From the NCBI GenBank assembly GCA_030386875.1, contig CM059575.1, positions 14,780,293 through 14,844,292 on the forward strand: DNA of 64,000 nt. Reading direction: 5' to 3'. Origin of the DNA: Morinoia aosen (taxonomy: Eukaryota > Arthropoda > Malacostraca > Amphipoda > Talitridae). This document shows, one piece after another, positions 24,835-36,804 of this stretch. Made by a program: the position numbers and the translations under genes. How positions within the stretch are numbered: position 1 is the stretch's first letter; each line of letters opens with the position of its first letter. The notes beneath the pieces are model-generated. The model had not been told where the DNA came from, did not search any database, and saw only the letters and a program-made list of their open reading frames with translations.

Positions 24835-25778
24835 TGTTATGGAGCTATTTTTTTTTGTTCTCTTTATTTTCTCATCTTCGTTTCAGTCATTTTGCTCTCT
24901 TTTGATAGGCACGATTAAGATCGCAATTATTTTATTTTATTTTAGATTGCAAAGACGTTTCAGTGTCTGTATTATAATTGATGAGCATATAAGTTGCAAA
25001 TCAAATTAAATGGTAGCGTGATGAAATATATCTCCAACAGCTTCGACAACTTTCTCCTATATAACGGGAAATTTATAAGGCGTTGACATCAATCATTTAT
25101 TCCCTAATCTCGACATATGAAAAGCGACACATTTAATGGAAAGAATTTAACGCACCTACTTTTACAATACAGAAAATATTCCTATATAAACCTATGCACA
25201 GGGAGGATCAGTACGAACATGCTAAATGGGAATATGCACAGAATAGAACTCATCTTAGTTGTTGTAGATTCCAGGATGATGACTAACGAGTTCTCCGTGA
25301 CTGCTTAGATTTACGTTAAAGAGATGTACGTAATTTACACTGGTTTACATTATAAAGCAAAGACAGAACCAAGCCCGAAGGCTGGTTGACTTATGGACAG
25401 CAGCTTCTCTCTGTGGCAGCTCGGTGCTCTATGATGAAGATCTGATCCCTCCTAACTCTGGGTCTTTTTTTAAATAGGGATAATATCCGTTAAAATTGCC
25501 GCCGCTGATTGAATCATCTAACGGTCATCATACGCAGCTACAGTTTCCGTTGGTGGCCCTTGCCATGCTGTCGTCAGGCGAGCCGCAGTTGCTACCCGGA
25601 CTCCGGAGTGCTGAGCTTGCAGTTTTGACAGTTAATGTCGTTCTTGAGGTCGATGCGAAGTTGTCGAAATGAGTAACCCGCCAGCGACCTCCGCATTCCT
25701 CAGGCTGATTCGTATCATTTCGAATTATTGAGGCGTCCCTCCTTTCGAAAGATCGTTACGTCGTGGTAGATCACGACA
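24835..25778. repeat. right long terminal repeat, 944 bp
   Basis: Direct copy of 21174-22117 with constant offset 3661 and no difference noticed. It is followed immediately by the duplicated target site GAAT. Confidence 0.9.
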
Positions 25779-25782
25779 GAAT
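25779..25782. repeat. target-site duplication GAAT, right copy
   Basis: Matches GAAT at 21170-21173, immediately outside the left LTR. Confidence 0.75.
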
Positions 25783-28700
25783 ATTTGAAGAAAAGCTTCA
25801 GCGTAAAATTTTGGAATAGTTTTTCTGAGTTAGCGTGTCATCGAACTCCGCTCGGGCACAGTCCAGTTGCCAGTGTGCCCACCGGTTGAGAAATACCTGA
25901 GCTTTTTCTACAGCGAACACATAACCCCTAAACTTTGAAGTCAACATAGAAATTTCCAAAACCAGTCAAAAGAAGTTCGGGCAAGTATGAAACGAAGACG
26001 AGTTTTTGTCAATAGAGGGGCCTCTTTAGGGCACTTTTTGCTGACGTCTTCACCTCTTCTGCTTTATATACACACCAAGTGTCCACGCCTGCTGCTCCCA
26101 GGTAGACTTGAGAAATGCTTTTCATGATTGTAAAATAAAAAAGTCAAGATAATATTCGCTAAATTAATTTCATAGCAACTGTGGGGAAAAATCTAGGTGA
26201 AAATTTATAATTTTCTTTAAATTTGTGAGTTTATTATTGGTTAAGCAATTTTTACGAGTCATTAAATTCTGCAAGTTTTTGGATAACCTGCTCAGCAGTC
26301 CAAGGCTGTAGTCCAGCTTCTGGAATTTCCTATACCTGGGGTTTCGGTTAAAAAACGTTTGAATTTTATCTAACGATGATAATGCTTATTTTTTTAAGAT
26401 TATACACTTTTCTGAAGAAATAAATTTTCAACAAAGTTCTGCGATAAACTGAACTACTCAGCACAGGGGTGGTGGCGATGACGTAGATGAAAGATGAGAC
26501 AACAATCAAGGGAGCTATAGGAAACAACTCCGTTGAACGGGTTGTACCATTCACCAGATCTTAATTGGTCTTACGGGTTAGAATCGCTGTTGAGTTATCG
26601 TGAACATCGTATTAAATTGTTCCATCGACTTTTTCGACCTAAAAAGAGGATATGAGTGCCATTGTTTACCTAGATCTGCAGTGTACTCGCAAAGATTCTT
26701 ACTAAACGTTAAGTATACTCGTAAATCATATTACTCGTATTAAGTCTCATTCCTTGTTCAAATCACTCGTGTAAAATGCGCAAGAGACTTGAGAAATTAA
26801 TTTAAAAGTTATTTTCCTGAATGTTGGGCCCTGCCAAAAACTGTGTCAGCCTCAGTGTTCTGTGAGTTATTTATTACGTTTCTTTTATCTAGGAAAATCC
26901 AACAAAATTAAAGTGAGTCATGAAAACGGAGGAACTAATTGTTAAACGTACAACACGTCAGGCCACGGAGGAGCTGCAGTGTTTAATTCAATCACTAAAA
27001 TATGCACGCTGTGCAATTCACCCGCTATGCTAGACTTGATTCTCGAAAAAATTCTGAGAATTCACTGTCCGATGGTGCAGTGAAAACATTACGAAAAACA
27101 CTATATCATATTCAAAGAGCGTAGGCCTACCTTTTGTTTCTCTAAAATCGAAACTAAAAGGACAAATTTGGAGTCAGCAATCGACTGAACGAAACTTATG
27201 ATCTCACTTAACGGCGACCGATCAAGGCTCAAATGCCCATTGTAACTCACAGGAAGGTCTCTGAAAACTAAAAGAATATACCAGACTTTATCAGGCATGT
27301 TGCTGCTCTCTACATTTGGGATGCTGCTTCACTGACCAGGGAGCGTATTTCCAGCGAGCTCATTATTCCTTCCAATCTTGCCTGGAATTGTAATTGCCTA
27401 GAATAACCAGCATCGTATTACGCTTGGGTAATTCGCTTATAAATTTTGACAAACTTTTTAATTTTCATTAGCTCAGACTCAACCTCTTTCTCTTCCGTGC
27501 CACAATCTTCAGCATAACAGCATTGCGATTCGTAATCAAATTTATCTCAGATTAATGTTTGGTTAAACGGCGAAAATTGCATTGGTAATCAATGAGCAAG
27601 AGTCTGATGTGGAACCAAATGAACGCCACTTCAACGGAACAACGAACTATCATCAAATTGCTGCATGAACTAAAATGGAAGAAACTTTTGTGAAGGTAAT
27701 ATATTTCTTTTTCAATTCATCAGAAAGTGATGAACATTTACTGTAGTTAGAGGTTTTTATAATGATGAAATAAATTGTTCACTTGAGAGCTAATGTGTTG
27801 GCGTACATTCAGGAAATTGCTGTAACTAGGCTAGAGTAAATAATTTTGACTATGTCATGGACTACGCTTAGTTGTAATGCGACTGTAGAGCAGTTGCCAC
27901 TGTTAGAATAGTGCGGTTGTACGAGCGTTAACTTTACCTGCACTGGTTGCGAAGTTTTGGGCCTAATGCAATCTGGCCGGTAGAGCAAAACTTATTTTTA
28001 CACCAAAGAACTTGAACTTCAACTTTAGGCACAAATGTACCGCACTCGCTTCGCTCCAGGCAACTAAACCATGACACACCGCGGTGTGGATCCTAAATAA
28101 AAGTTGGCATATCATGTCGTGATGAAATTCGAGGCAACACATGAAGTATTTATAATATGATGTTTATGATGTTATGCAAAGTGCGTTATATCACTCTTGT
28201 GGATTGTAAAACAAATGAAACATTTTTTTTGCTTTCTTTCTGTATGAATTATAATGTATGTAATTCTCTAAAACAAATTGATGTTACCACACTTGGAATT
28301 CCCCCGAAACGTTTAATTTAAATTGAATTACTAAGTTCGAGTATTTTAACAACACGTTGTTGGGATGCAACTTTTTTTTGGCACAGAGTAGTGTCTTGAC
28401 TTTCGAAAGTTTCAATGGCATTGTTTCTGCTACATTATCCTCGAACGCAACCAACATATGCGAGTCAGAAAATCAATGATCCAGAACCAGATTCAGTGCC
28501 CACATAGCAAATTAATTTTCACTAGGTAACAAGGTTATTATTGAAAAGTGATTGTAAAACGTCTCCTTATAAAATTATACATTCAAATTAGTTAATTAAA
28601 CCACGAATCTCACTCCAGATCTAATGTTTTTTTTAATGAACAAATGTGTTCACTGCTTTTACGACGTGCATTTCAGAATGGCGAATTAAACCTGATTCTT

Positions 28701-30539
28701 CCACAAAAACCATTGGAAAGATTGCCGTGTGTGTGTAGACAATAGCATGAAAACCGTGTGGTTGGATTGTCGCCGTCGGAGTGCGGATTTTTATGAATGG
28801 TCTATAAATTTGTATATTTAAGGATTTGATGGAAAAAACTTGTTTACATTGACTTTGTTTTTATTGTTGCGTTGGTTCATTTTTTCATGGTATCAAATTG
28901 GAGCGATCATCTCTTCAAATGCGAGCCAAAATTATCTGTCGCTGATAGACGCTCACTTTTTGTGAAGTATAAGGCAGTTACTCAAAGTAATCTAGAAATT
29001 TCGGGATGTTCTCGCCCTAAGTACAGAAAAATTCACGTACGAAAAATAAATGACGGCGACGTTGAGAATATACTATCCGCACAATCGACAAGCGTACATG
29101 CTTAGCACAGGTTTCATTCAGCAATAAATTAAGGATCATATTTTCTCATTTTCATTTTCAAGAGGACGGATGAGAACCGAATATCTTCAAATAAGAACCT
29201 TACCTTAGCTTACTTTAGCTACAAAATAGTTTAAGTTAGTAAACGCTTTGATGTAATGTTTAACTCGTTTCCTCAAGTTTTAATTTGCAAAACATACATG
29301 AAAATCACTTCTTTCAAAGCTATCGGAGATTTGTTGAAAAATTATGCATCTCAAATCTTACCAAAATTTGGAGTGAAACGTAGTGGCCAATAAATGTTGA
29401 GGGTCGCAACGCAACGGCCGTGTGGCGTCTATGGGCCGCTGTCCTTGAGATAGCCGAGAATTTCACTACTGGCGCAAATGGAAAAACATGGCTTCGCGGC
29501 TGCAAAAAATATTGCTAGAGTTCATGAGGCGGCTTACTCTGTTACGTAGGGGAGGATGTTCTAAAATTAAGGAAGATTTTGGTGGGTAGAGCACGTACGC
29601 ATTGAATGTGCATTGTGCGGTGATTTATTCAAGTGAACTGAACTATGTGCGGGAAGTGATATGTTGAATGGTTTATTGATAGTTTTTCGAGGGAATAGCA
29701 AAAGACACAATATATTCATAGAAATGAAACAAATTTTCAACTAGCAAGATCTTTTTCTAGAAGAGCAAGTTCAACACATTAAATTTCGTAATTTTGAACT
29801 TCATTGGCGAAAGCGCTGAGATGAGCTTTAATGACCAGTTCTAACAAGACTCAAAGAGTAGCCGAAGTTTTAATAATCAATTTGAATTATAGAAGTACAT
29901 AGCAGTTGAAGGCATCATAACGCCTAAAATTAAATATCTAGTAAAGTCTATATAATTTTCTATTTAAGTGAAATAACAAGCAAAAAAATCAGAGCTGAAA
30001 TTAGAAACGAGAACGTCAAGGTCAAAAAGTGCTGTAGAAAAGCACTCAAAATGCTTCATGAACATCGTTGTCAAGCAACATGACCTTTAATAAAAAAAGA
30101 GCCTCGAAATAACTTTTTAAGGTTTAGCAATATTTCTGAGTTTTTGACACATTATTAACTGAAAACCGTTCGTCCTTCTGCGTTAAACTTTACGACCAGA
30201 TTATGACTGACTCGCTCGGAGACTCGTCTACGACACTGCAGAGACTAGCTTTCACTGACGTGTGCTCTTACATCGCTGAATATTTTACGTTCAGTTTTCT
30301 GGAAGGATTACAAGGATAATACATGAGCATTTATCAGTATTTCGAGAAATTCACTTTTCTTTAATGATACGAATGTCAATTGTGTCAGCTACAGGTGGAA
30401 AAAATGCAAAATACTGAAGCTACCTCGCCCTTTGCAACATATTTAGTACCGTGACGTAAAATTCATTGATGAGCTCAGCGAAACTAAGACCATATATTTG
30501 CGATTATCAATTATTGCGTTAAAAATCGGGTCCGTGATC
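25783..30539. other. AT-rich non-coding sequence, no gene recognised
   Basis: Only short unrecognised frames (77 codons or fewer) and no repeat ends that I can support. This region is the right flank of the LTR insertion and the upstream side of the promoter-like cluster. Confidence 0.45.
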
Positions 30540-30850
30540 GATATTAGCAGCGGTCTATCAAGGTCAGTTCACGTCACGGTAGAGGAGACAAGGTAGGTTC
30601 GAACCAGTCTTTTTTTCGTTGACGGTGTGGTTTTGCTGATGTCACGGCAACGAACCAATAGCAGCGCTCAGATCGCATCTGGTAGCACTACTACCCCCAA
30701 GGCGGGATCCACTATTGGTCAAACGACATTGCGTTTTGGTGACGTCGTAAAGTTTGTTAGAAATAAAGCCTTTCTATTGGCTAGCCGAACAAGAGCAGGT
30801 GTATTTTGCCCCATAGAAATGACCCTACCTTGTTTCCTGTACCGTGGTTC
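30540..30850. promoter_or_regulatory. candidate promoter: clustered CCAAT, CRE and GC-box motifs
   Basis: Within about 210 bp there are a CRE half-site ACGTCA (30571-30576), a CRE-like TGATGTCA (30637-30644), CCAAT (30655-30659), GGCGGG (30701-30706), reversed CCAAT boxes (ATTGG 30714-30718 and 30776-30780) and TGACGTCG (30740-30747). This combination is typical of TATA-less housekeeping promoters bound by NF-Y, CREB/ATF and Sp-type factors. Sequence on the plus side (30840-31080) becomes GC- and CpG-rich and could be an untranslated first exon. Direction of transcription is not decided by the motifs. No protein-coding exon could be recognised on either side. Confidence 0.45.
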
Positions 30851-31080
30851 ACGTTCGTAGATGCACCGGGGCTGAGCAGCGACTGCGCAAAAATTTTCAC
30901 TACATAAACCGCAGTAAATGCCCGTGGAGCAAAAATATTCCGTGCAGCGGCGCAGTTTTGCGCAGCCTCAGGACCGCCTCGGTCGCTATCCAAATGCTGC
31001 GGCGCCTGCCCCCACGCGCTGCTCTGAACTGCGCCGTGCGGGCCTTGGTTGCGCTGACCTGCGAGAGATGCTGGAGGTGA
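30851..31080. other. GC/CpG-rich tract next to the promoter-like cluster
   Basis: Locally GC-rich with many GCGC and CGCC steps, and open on both strands for 70-80 codons, but the frames lack a good ATG context and show no known domain. It may be the transcribed part of a CpG-rich promoter. It ends near GGAGGTGATC at about 31074, which could serve as a splice donor on plus. Confidence 0.3.
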
Positions 31081-31932
31081 TCTTTAGCTGAGACTGTATT
31101 TTCAAATTTAGAAAGCAAATATTCTGACAAACGATAAAACACTCCTTGGCTACAATAATGTTTCTTACCTTACGATAGAGAAATTTTTCATCTTCTAATG
31201 TTAGGAAAGTCGAATACATTTAATCCACCGATTCTATCCGAATTGCAATTCTATACTTCCATAATTTTTCTGCTAAACCCTGTCAGTATAAATTATTTTC
31301 TTCCAGAAGTACTCGTTACCGATTTGTTACGGATTGAGTTTTGTCATTTTTCATTTCCAGTAAATAAAATAAAAAGAGTCTTTGTCTAAGAACATTGTCT
31401 GTACAAATCATTTTTCCAGGAGTACTCATTACCGATATGTTAATGATTGAGTTTTGTCATTTTTCATTTGTAGCAAATGAAATAAAAATAAATAAATAAA
31501 AACATGATAATGTTTTGTAGTTTTAACGTTCTGAATACATTTTACCTACGCGTATACAGCTATCCTCGTAGTTTATAAATTTTATAGTCAAATCTGAAGA
31601 AATTTATTCTCTGATCGTAATTATGATACCTAACATTAGTTTAACTCCTAATCCAAATAAGAACAAGTCATCTCAAACTCACATTTGTTTGCTTTCGTTA
31701 TCACTCAGCTAAAAACTTTCTCTGAGTTGTATTTGTAACATGAGACATCTTTACAAGATAGGTGAGGCTTGAGCTCATATCAGAGCACTGGACAAAATTA
31801 ATTGTAAATAACTCATCATGATAGATGATTAGAAATTTCAGTTGAGTTAAAGGGCATTCTAGGATGCTATAATAAGCGGAAACTCGTTCTCTGTACGCAC
31901 ACGGCGTGTAGTCAGCCTCAGTCGAACATATT
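31081..31932. other. AT-rich sequence containing a tandem duplication
   Basis: Apart from the repeat at 31291-31484 nothing is recognised. Frames are short. Confidence 0.45.
31291..31484. repeat. diverged tandem duplication, about 80-bp copies
   Basis: 31291-31373 and 31405-31484 align along their lengths: 'ccag', 'agtactc', 'ttaccgat', then an identical 'attgagttttgtcatttttcatt', then 'aaataaaa'. Both copies end in an A/T-rich tail of the AAATAAAA type, so they may be two 3' ends of the same retroposon family. Confidence 0.7.
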
Positions 31933-32496
31933 ATGGTCTCCCTCTTTGCATCAATAACTCTTAAAAGCAGCGCTCGCATGACCTGGCTACGAGTCATTTT
32001 TTCGTACCAGAATTGTCACATGAATCTTTTTCTGGCTCAAATCCTCAATAATGGTCTTTTTTTCAACTTAAATTTGACCATAAAGACCACTCTATCAGCA
32101 ATTGACAAACCTGTATTGTTGCTGGGACCTGAGTGCTATTTATGGTCGCATTTCATTTTGAAATGGCCCCAACTTGAGCACATTCGGCAACAAAAAAATG
32201 CTAATCTTGTAACCGTAGTTGGTGCTGGCGGTCCGCTTTTTGGCACTCTCGCGTTTGTACCGTACGTGGAGACGAGCAGGTTGTGGCAGGGTCTCAAGAA
32301 TTTGGTTCCGCTCTTTACTGTTATACGCGATGTAGTGGTTTCCGCGGAACCACTTCTTTTGATTCTGAACCACTCGCGAGCTAACCCCAGGGAGCAGAGC
32401 TGTGTGGGATCGTTTCATCATATTTTCATTGTACATTCCTATAGCACACGGCACTGCCATTTTCTGAACTACTACATCGTGGCCTTCGCCTTCTGA
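31933..32496 (+). CDS. unrecognised 187-codon open frame, coding status doubtful
   Basis: This is the longest open frame of the window, starting at an ATG. The product is moderately hydrophobic, with no clear N-terminal signal peptide and no motif I recognise. A second frame on the opposite strand (32140-32634, 164 codons, no ATG at its 5' end) is open over much of the same DNA, and its product is basic and hydrophilic. Two long overlapping antisense frames suggest that at least one may descend from coding DNA, such as a transposon or an exon, because chance frames of this length are uncommon at this base composition. I cannot assign a family or decide the strand. It is listed for completeness and should not be treated as a confirmed gene. 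Confidence 0.2.
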   Translation: MVSLFASITLKSSARMTWLRVIFSYQNCHMNLFLAQILNNGLFFNLNLTIKTTLSAIDKPVLLLGPECYLWSHFILKWPQLEHIRQQKNANLVTVVGAGGPLFGTLAFVPYVETSRLWQGLKNLVPLFTVIRDVVVSAEPLLLILNHSRANPREQSCVGSFHHIFIVHSYSTRHCHFLNYYIVAFAF

Positions 32497-32634
32497 GCTA
32501 CTCCAGGGTGCAGTTTGACGGGAATTTTTTACCATGAATACGACTACTGCCAACTTGTAGATAGAGTACAGCTTAGCTATGGGCCTAAACATAAGTGATA
32601 GACTAATTACGAGGCATAGTGGTATTAAGTACAA

Positions 32635-35600
32635 CGTGGATTATTGATAATTTTTAGTTCACTTAAGGTAAATTTTAAACAAAGGAAGTCCCTTTGTTTG
32701 TTTTATCGTGTCACTGATTTGAGTTTTGACCCTTTTGATGATGTAATTCTTAACTAAGGTGAGCCCTAACAAGAATTATTTGATATTTACTTACTCCAAA
32801 ACTCCTTACTGTTCTAGAAATGAACAACACACAATTCGGGATGTTCTTTTTGTAAAAGGATGCTAACAATTTTGTAAAAACTGATGCTATTAATTGGTAA
32901 TTTAGAACAGCATTGCAGACTTATACTCCTGGATCTTCTCGACTTCTCAGTCATCGCCATAACAACTGCAACAGTTGGAAGCTTCGTAACAATTGCATTA
33001 GTTTGATTATTTGTGTAGAAATAAACACAGAACTGTACGATAATATTCAACATCATTTTTACTGTTGTTAGATTCCAAATCAGCTCTGAGCAAGAGCATT
33101 TAAATAAAGTTCAAACATTGATCTGGAGGCAAGTTACGCCACTCGATTGCAGCAACTACGGGAATAGGCACTGAAAATGATCATGGTAAATTTTCCGCCA
33201 TCTTCAGAATGAAATGGACAAGACCACTAAATTTATCATATTAGTCGTTTAGTGATAACATTTTCGCGAGTTTGAATAATGTAGGTAGACAACATTTAAC
33301 TGAATGATTAACCAGGGAAACTTGAAATAATTTCGTTTTTTACAATTAACCTCTAAGGATATTGCACTACCGAGTAACACTTATCAAAAACAAAAATTTT
33401 AATTTAAATAGAATTACTTATATCGAATTCAAACGTTTCTGTACATAAACGGTATTGTCAGTCATTCTCAGGATAATGAAAAAAACTGTGCAAGAAATTA
33501 AACAAACAGACTGGCATTTAGCAAAAACAGACGTCCTGAAAGAATGTTTGATGTTAATGAAATTCCAGAGTTTAGGTTTCATAACGTAAGGGCACAGGAA
33601 AGTGTCACGAGACATGCTCTAAGTAAGAAGAGTATTCGAATTAAAGCAAAATAGCTAAATCTCTTGAGTAAACCGGCCGAAATATGATACACCTGGAGGT
33701 GTACAAATAAGTTTGGGGAAAACACTTTTCAATTAGAATTGCCAGCACCCATTTAAATATTACAACGGCGCGCTTAACAAACATCGCCCATAATTCGCCT
33801 TGAGGGTCTCGTCTGCGAAGCGCTGCGAGCCACGTCTCGTTGGGTGCCAGTTTCGAAAGTTAGAAAATTGCGGTCACTGTAAAGTGATGCAGAGATAAAT
33901 TGTTGCCGACCTCACTTCTTGAACCTGTATAATCTGGACCCGGCACAAGTGACATCCGTAAATTGCTTGAAACAGTGCAAATCTATAAAACTTGCTAAGA
34001 TATCTGAACCCTCTGCTCGTAAATTAAAGAAAACAATCAGGATTGCTTTCTCATTCCTTCTTTTGGCTAAGTTTATTCGCATTTTAATGTTCAGAAAACG
34101 TGCCTTATTCGTGTTACTTTAAATCGTACTCAGTCGTGTATTTTAGTGATGGTGGCATCTCCTGCTCGCTGAGATTACATCTAAATAATACATTTTCCTT
34201 ATCATTTGCTCTCATTAATCGCGAAGACAGGAATAAAAAGAGTAAACTGCTCTTTGAGCTTCTAAAGTGAAAGTTACCCTAACCTTCTTGATATGTCAGC
34301 CGTCCGTAGGAACTTATTCTACTGCAGAGATAACAAAAAACTATTCGCCACTTCATGGGCTAAAATGAACTGATCTCTGTTACGCTTAGCATCGTGTCAT
34401 GAGACAAAATAATTTCCTTATTTATGCCCTTCATTTTCTATTCGTAAAGAAAATGGATAGTCGACGACATTTGAGCAATTTAATTCCAATATATGAGTGC
34501 TGAATAACTGTGATGACTTTTTCGTTATTCACTGTGGCGACTGTCAAAAGCGGTTCCTCAAATTCAACAAGCGATGCAGATGCAAGGGTGCTAATTTTGA
34601 GTTGAACAACAGCGTTGACCAGAGCGAGTGCGATTTTTTTCTCTTTCTACCTGCTTAAGAGCACGGTATTATCCCAATAAATAAGCCTGTAACGAAACTT
34701 AAATGCTATCTGAGAATGTCAGCACGCATTCTACAGGAGTCATGGCAGCTAAGAATAAAGTCAAATTTCAATGAAAATGAACGAATTGGAAGGTTTAAAT
34801 GCTTTAAACTAAAGTGCACATATTTCCCTGTCAAGTATCAATTCAGTGTTCAACATGATCGCGCTCTTTATTCTTTTTACGCAGCTAAATGTACCAACTT
34901 TTGAGGAAATTTTGCCATGTCATTTTTCTCTTGTAGGAGGTTTCTTTCTTAACAAAACTTATACACATTAATTGTTTTTGAAGGCTTTCCTTGTCGCAAA
35001 ATGAGAATGAGATCCTTAGGTACAACTTTTCAAAAAATGATATTCCAACCAATAATTTTGTATTTAACTTTAGAGTGGTTTATTGAAGGGACGTCAAATT
35101 TGAATCCACTCGCTTAAACAAAATACTATTTTCAAAGACACTAAGGATGCACCTAAAAGCTTAAGAGTTGCAATATCATTAAATGAATATACGTATTATT
35201 GTATTGAAATGCATTGATCATCCGAGGGGGATGGGCAGAAAGTTACACGTAAAGCAAATTTTAGCTCCAAATTATTGGTAGCAAATAATTACAAATGAAG
35301 AGCAATTGCAAATTTCGCATGCATTTATAATCCTTTCTCTCTTGCTCTATCCCGTTTCACCATTATAAAAGGAGCCGCGTCCGTCCGTCCGCCTGAGTGT
35401 CACACCCACCAGCCGAAAGTGAGAGATGAGCGTACCTGTGATACAAGCTTCACATCAACTCCACAATTTTCGGTGCCTTAACCCAGCAGATTGGGAGTCG
35501 GAATGAATATCACGTGTATTGGTAGGTTAGATTAGGTTGTGTAGAATATCAGCGGTTGAGACTTGGGGAAAGTATTGGAATGCCATAGAATAGCATGGGA

Positions 35601-36008
35601 AATCATGGGAAAGCCATGTCGAAACTCAATTGGTCCTATATATCTAATCCTGTCATTTTTTTGATGGGCCGTGTGCACTCGTGTACAATAAAAAGTGAAC
35701 CCAACTTTAAATGTTCATAACTTTGGATTAAAATTCTTCAGTTTCATTTGATGCATTACACACAGAGATATGTATCCTGACTACAAAGCTTTAGGTCTGA
35801 GTATAAAAAATGGCAATGTCGTCTGAAAATTAACCATTAAATGTAAATATTCAAGTGACTAAACCCATCTTTATGCAACTAACAAAGGAGCAACACATTT
35901 TCATCAATAACGTTAACATGTGAACAAAGAGTTTGAAGGAAGTTCAAAATAAATTCGAATAGAGAATTTCTGAAAGAAGCTCGCGTTATAACTCGTTTTT
36001 TAGGATAA
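32635..36008. other. AT-rich non-coding sequence, no gene recognised
   Basis: No recognisable frames. Around 33694-33714 a short sequence like GGTGTACAAATAAGTTTGGG resembles mariner-type terminal repeats, but no partner end was found. Near 35360-35395 there is a short CCGT repeat, and at 35521-35545 a few TTAGG-like steps. Confidence 0.45.
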
Positions 36009-36034
36009 CTAGTGCAATGCCCGTTAATATACGG
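36009..36034 (-). other. Helitron-type 3' terminus: hairpin plus CTAG
   Basis: On the minus strand the order is CCGTATATTAACGG (short stem, A/T loop), GCATTGCA, CTAG, then T in flanking DNA. The spacing and the terminal tetranucleotide fit the Helitron 3' end. Confidence 0.55.
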
Positions 36035-36494
36035 TTAATAATATTATGATTGATAATTAAGGAAGCTTCGCTAGTACTGGGAGAAAACGTTTTTCTAGTC
36101 TCAATTCGCATGTATCTGGTCTTGCAGGTACTAGGTATCACTTCTTTATTTTTACCCTAGATATATTAGTATCGATAAATATTAGCATCAATAACATTTT
36201 CAAACTACTTGATGTGTTGAATATAGATCTGCAAACTGATGAAGTGATTTTATGAAATAAATTGTATACTATGCAATCAGATTTATTTTAAGGAAGCTCA
36301 GCTTTTCCATAGAATTTATTTCCTTTGGTTTTCTCGGCCATGTACAACATTATAGAGAGTTCCTTGCTGCCAGAAACTGACACATTTTCCTTTATTTCTG
36401 AAAAATGTCCTATTGGCAACTCATTAGTTTCTTCCTCCCTCTCCACATCCACCGGTAACTTAAAGGCTGATGTACAAAATTTGTTCGGTATTAA

Positions 36495-36804
36495 TCTGAA
36501 GGATTTCATCCCTTCTTTCTTGAGTTAAATTCTCTCGTGCCACTCAATGTTGTCCAGCGTTATGCCAAAGAATTTCCTCGCTTCTTTCATGTGTTAAGCT
36601 CTCTCTAGCTACTCGGTGTTGCTCTGCATTATTCCGTAGAATTTCCAAACGCCGTCCAAGGGTCAATTTAGCTCTAGCTTCTCATTGGCGAGCAGCATTG
36701 CTTCGTATTGCCATTTCGCATTGTTCATCCGATCGTCTTCGGCGTTTTTCTTGCTTTCGAAGTCTTGCAACTTCTCTCTTGCGGTTGGACACATTTCTAT
36801 CCAT
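36495..36804 (-). pseudogene. decayed Helitron-like ORF fragment with 23-residue repeats
   Basis: From an ATG at 36804 the minus strand reads a very basic segment (RKREVARLRKQEKRRRRSDE) followed by three units of about 23 residues, each with the pattern LTxxRRxEIL...Q(H)RVARE: roughly AKLTLGRRLEILRNNAE, ESLTHERSEEILWHNAG and ENLTQERRDEILQINTE. Arg-rich repeats of this type precede the Rep/helicase domains in many arthropod Helitron proteins. Two in-frame TGA codons interrupt it. At least one (QH-stop-VARE) lies exactly where the neighbouring repeat has Arg (QHRVARE), and both fit CGA-to-TGA change at CpG. A further frame (36288-36509 minus, 73 codons) may be the shifted continuation but has no recognisable domain. 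Family assignment rests on repeat style plus the adjacent Helitron-type terminus. Confidence 0.5.

Larger units (their letters stand above)
21174..25778. mobile_element. full-length, probably non-autonomous LTR retrotransposon
   Basis: Two direct repeats of 944 bp (21174-22117 and 24835-25778) enclose a 2717-bp interior. Each starts TGTTATGG and ends CACGACA, so the termini are the canonical TG...CA. The whole is flanked by a GAAT duplication. The interior has no frame above 103 codons and no recognisable gag, protease, reverse transcriptase, RNase H or integrase, so it probably moved with enzymes supplied by an autonomous relative. Orientation is uncertain. On the minus strand a TGG-starting, primer-binding-site-like segment lies 3 nt inside the 24835 end (24814-24831), but no clear polypurine tract abuts the other LTR. 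On the plus strand a TATA/initiator pair lies inside the LTR, but no TGG primer site follows it. Confidence 0.85.

Noticed and set aside
30590-30602. tRNA B box (GGTTCGAACC) and SINE head
   Set aside because: No matching A box at the right distance and no tRNA-like fold was found.
33690-33870. Mariner-like terminal repeat GGTGTACAAATAAGTTTGGG
   Set aside because: No inverted partner and no transposase fragment nearby; mentioned only in the interval note.
35521-35545. Telomere-type TTAGG repeat
   Set aside because: Only a few imperfect steps; too short to be an interstitial telomeric block.
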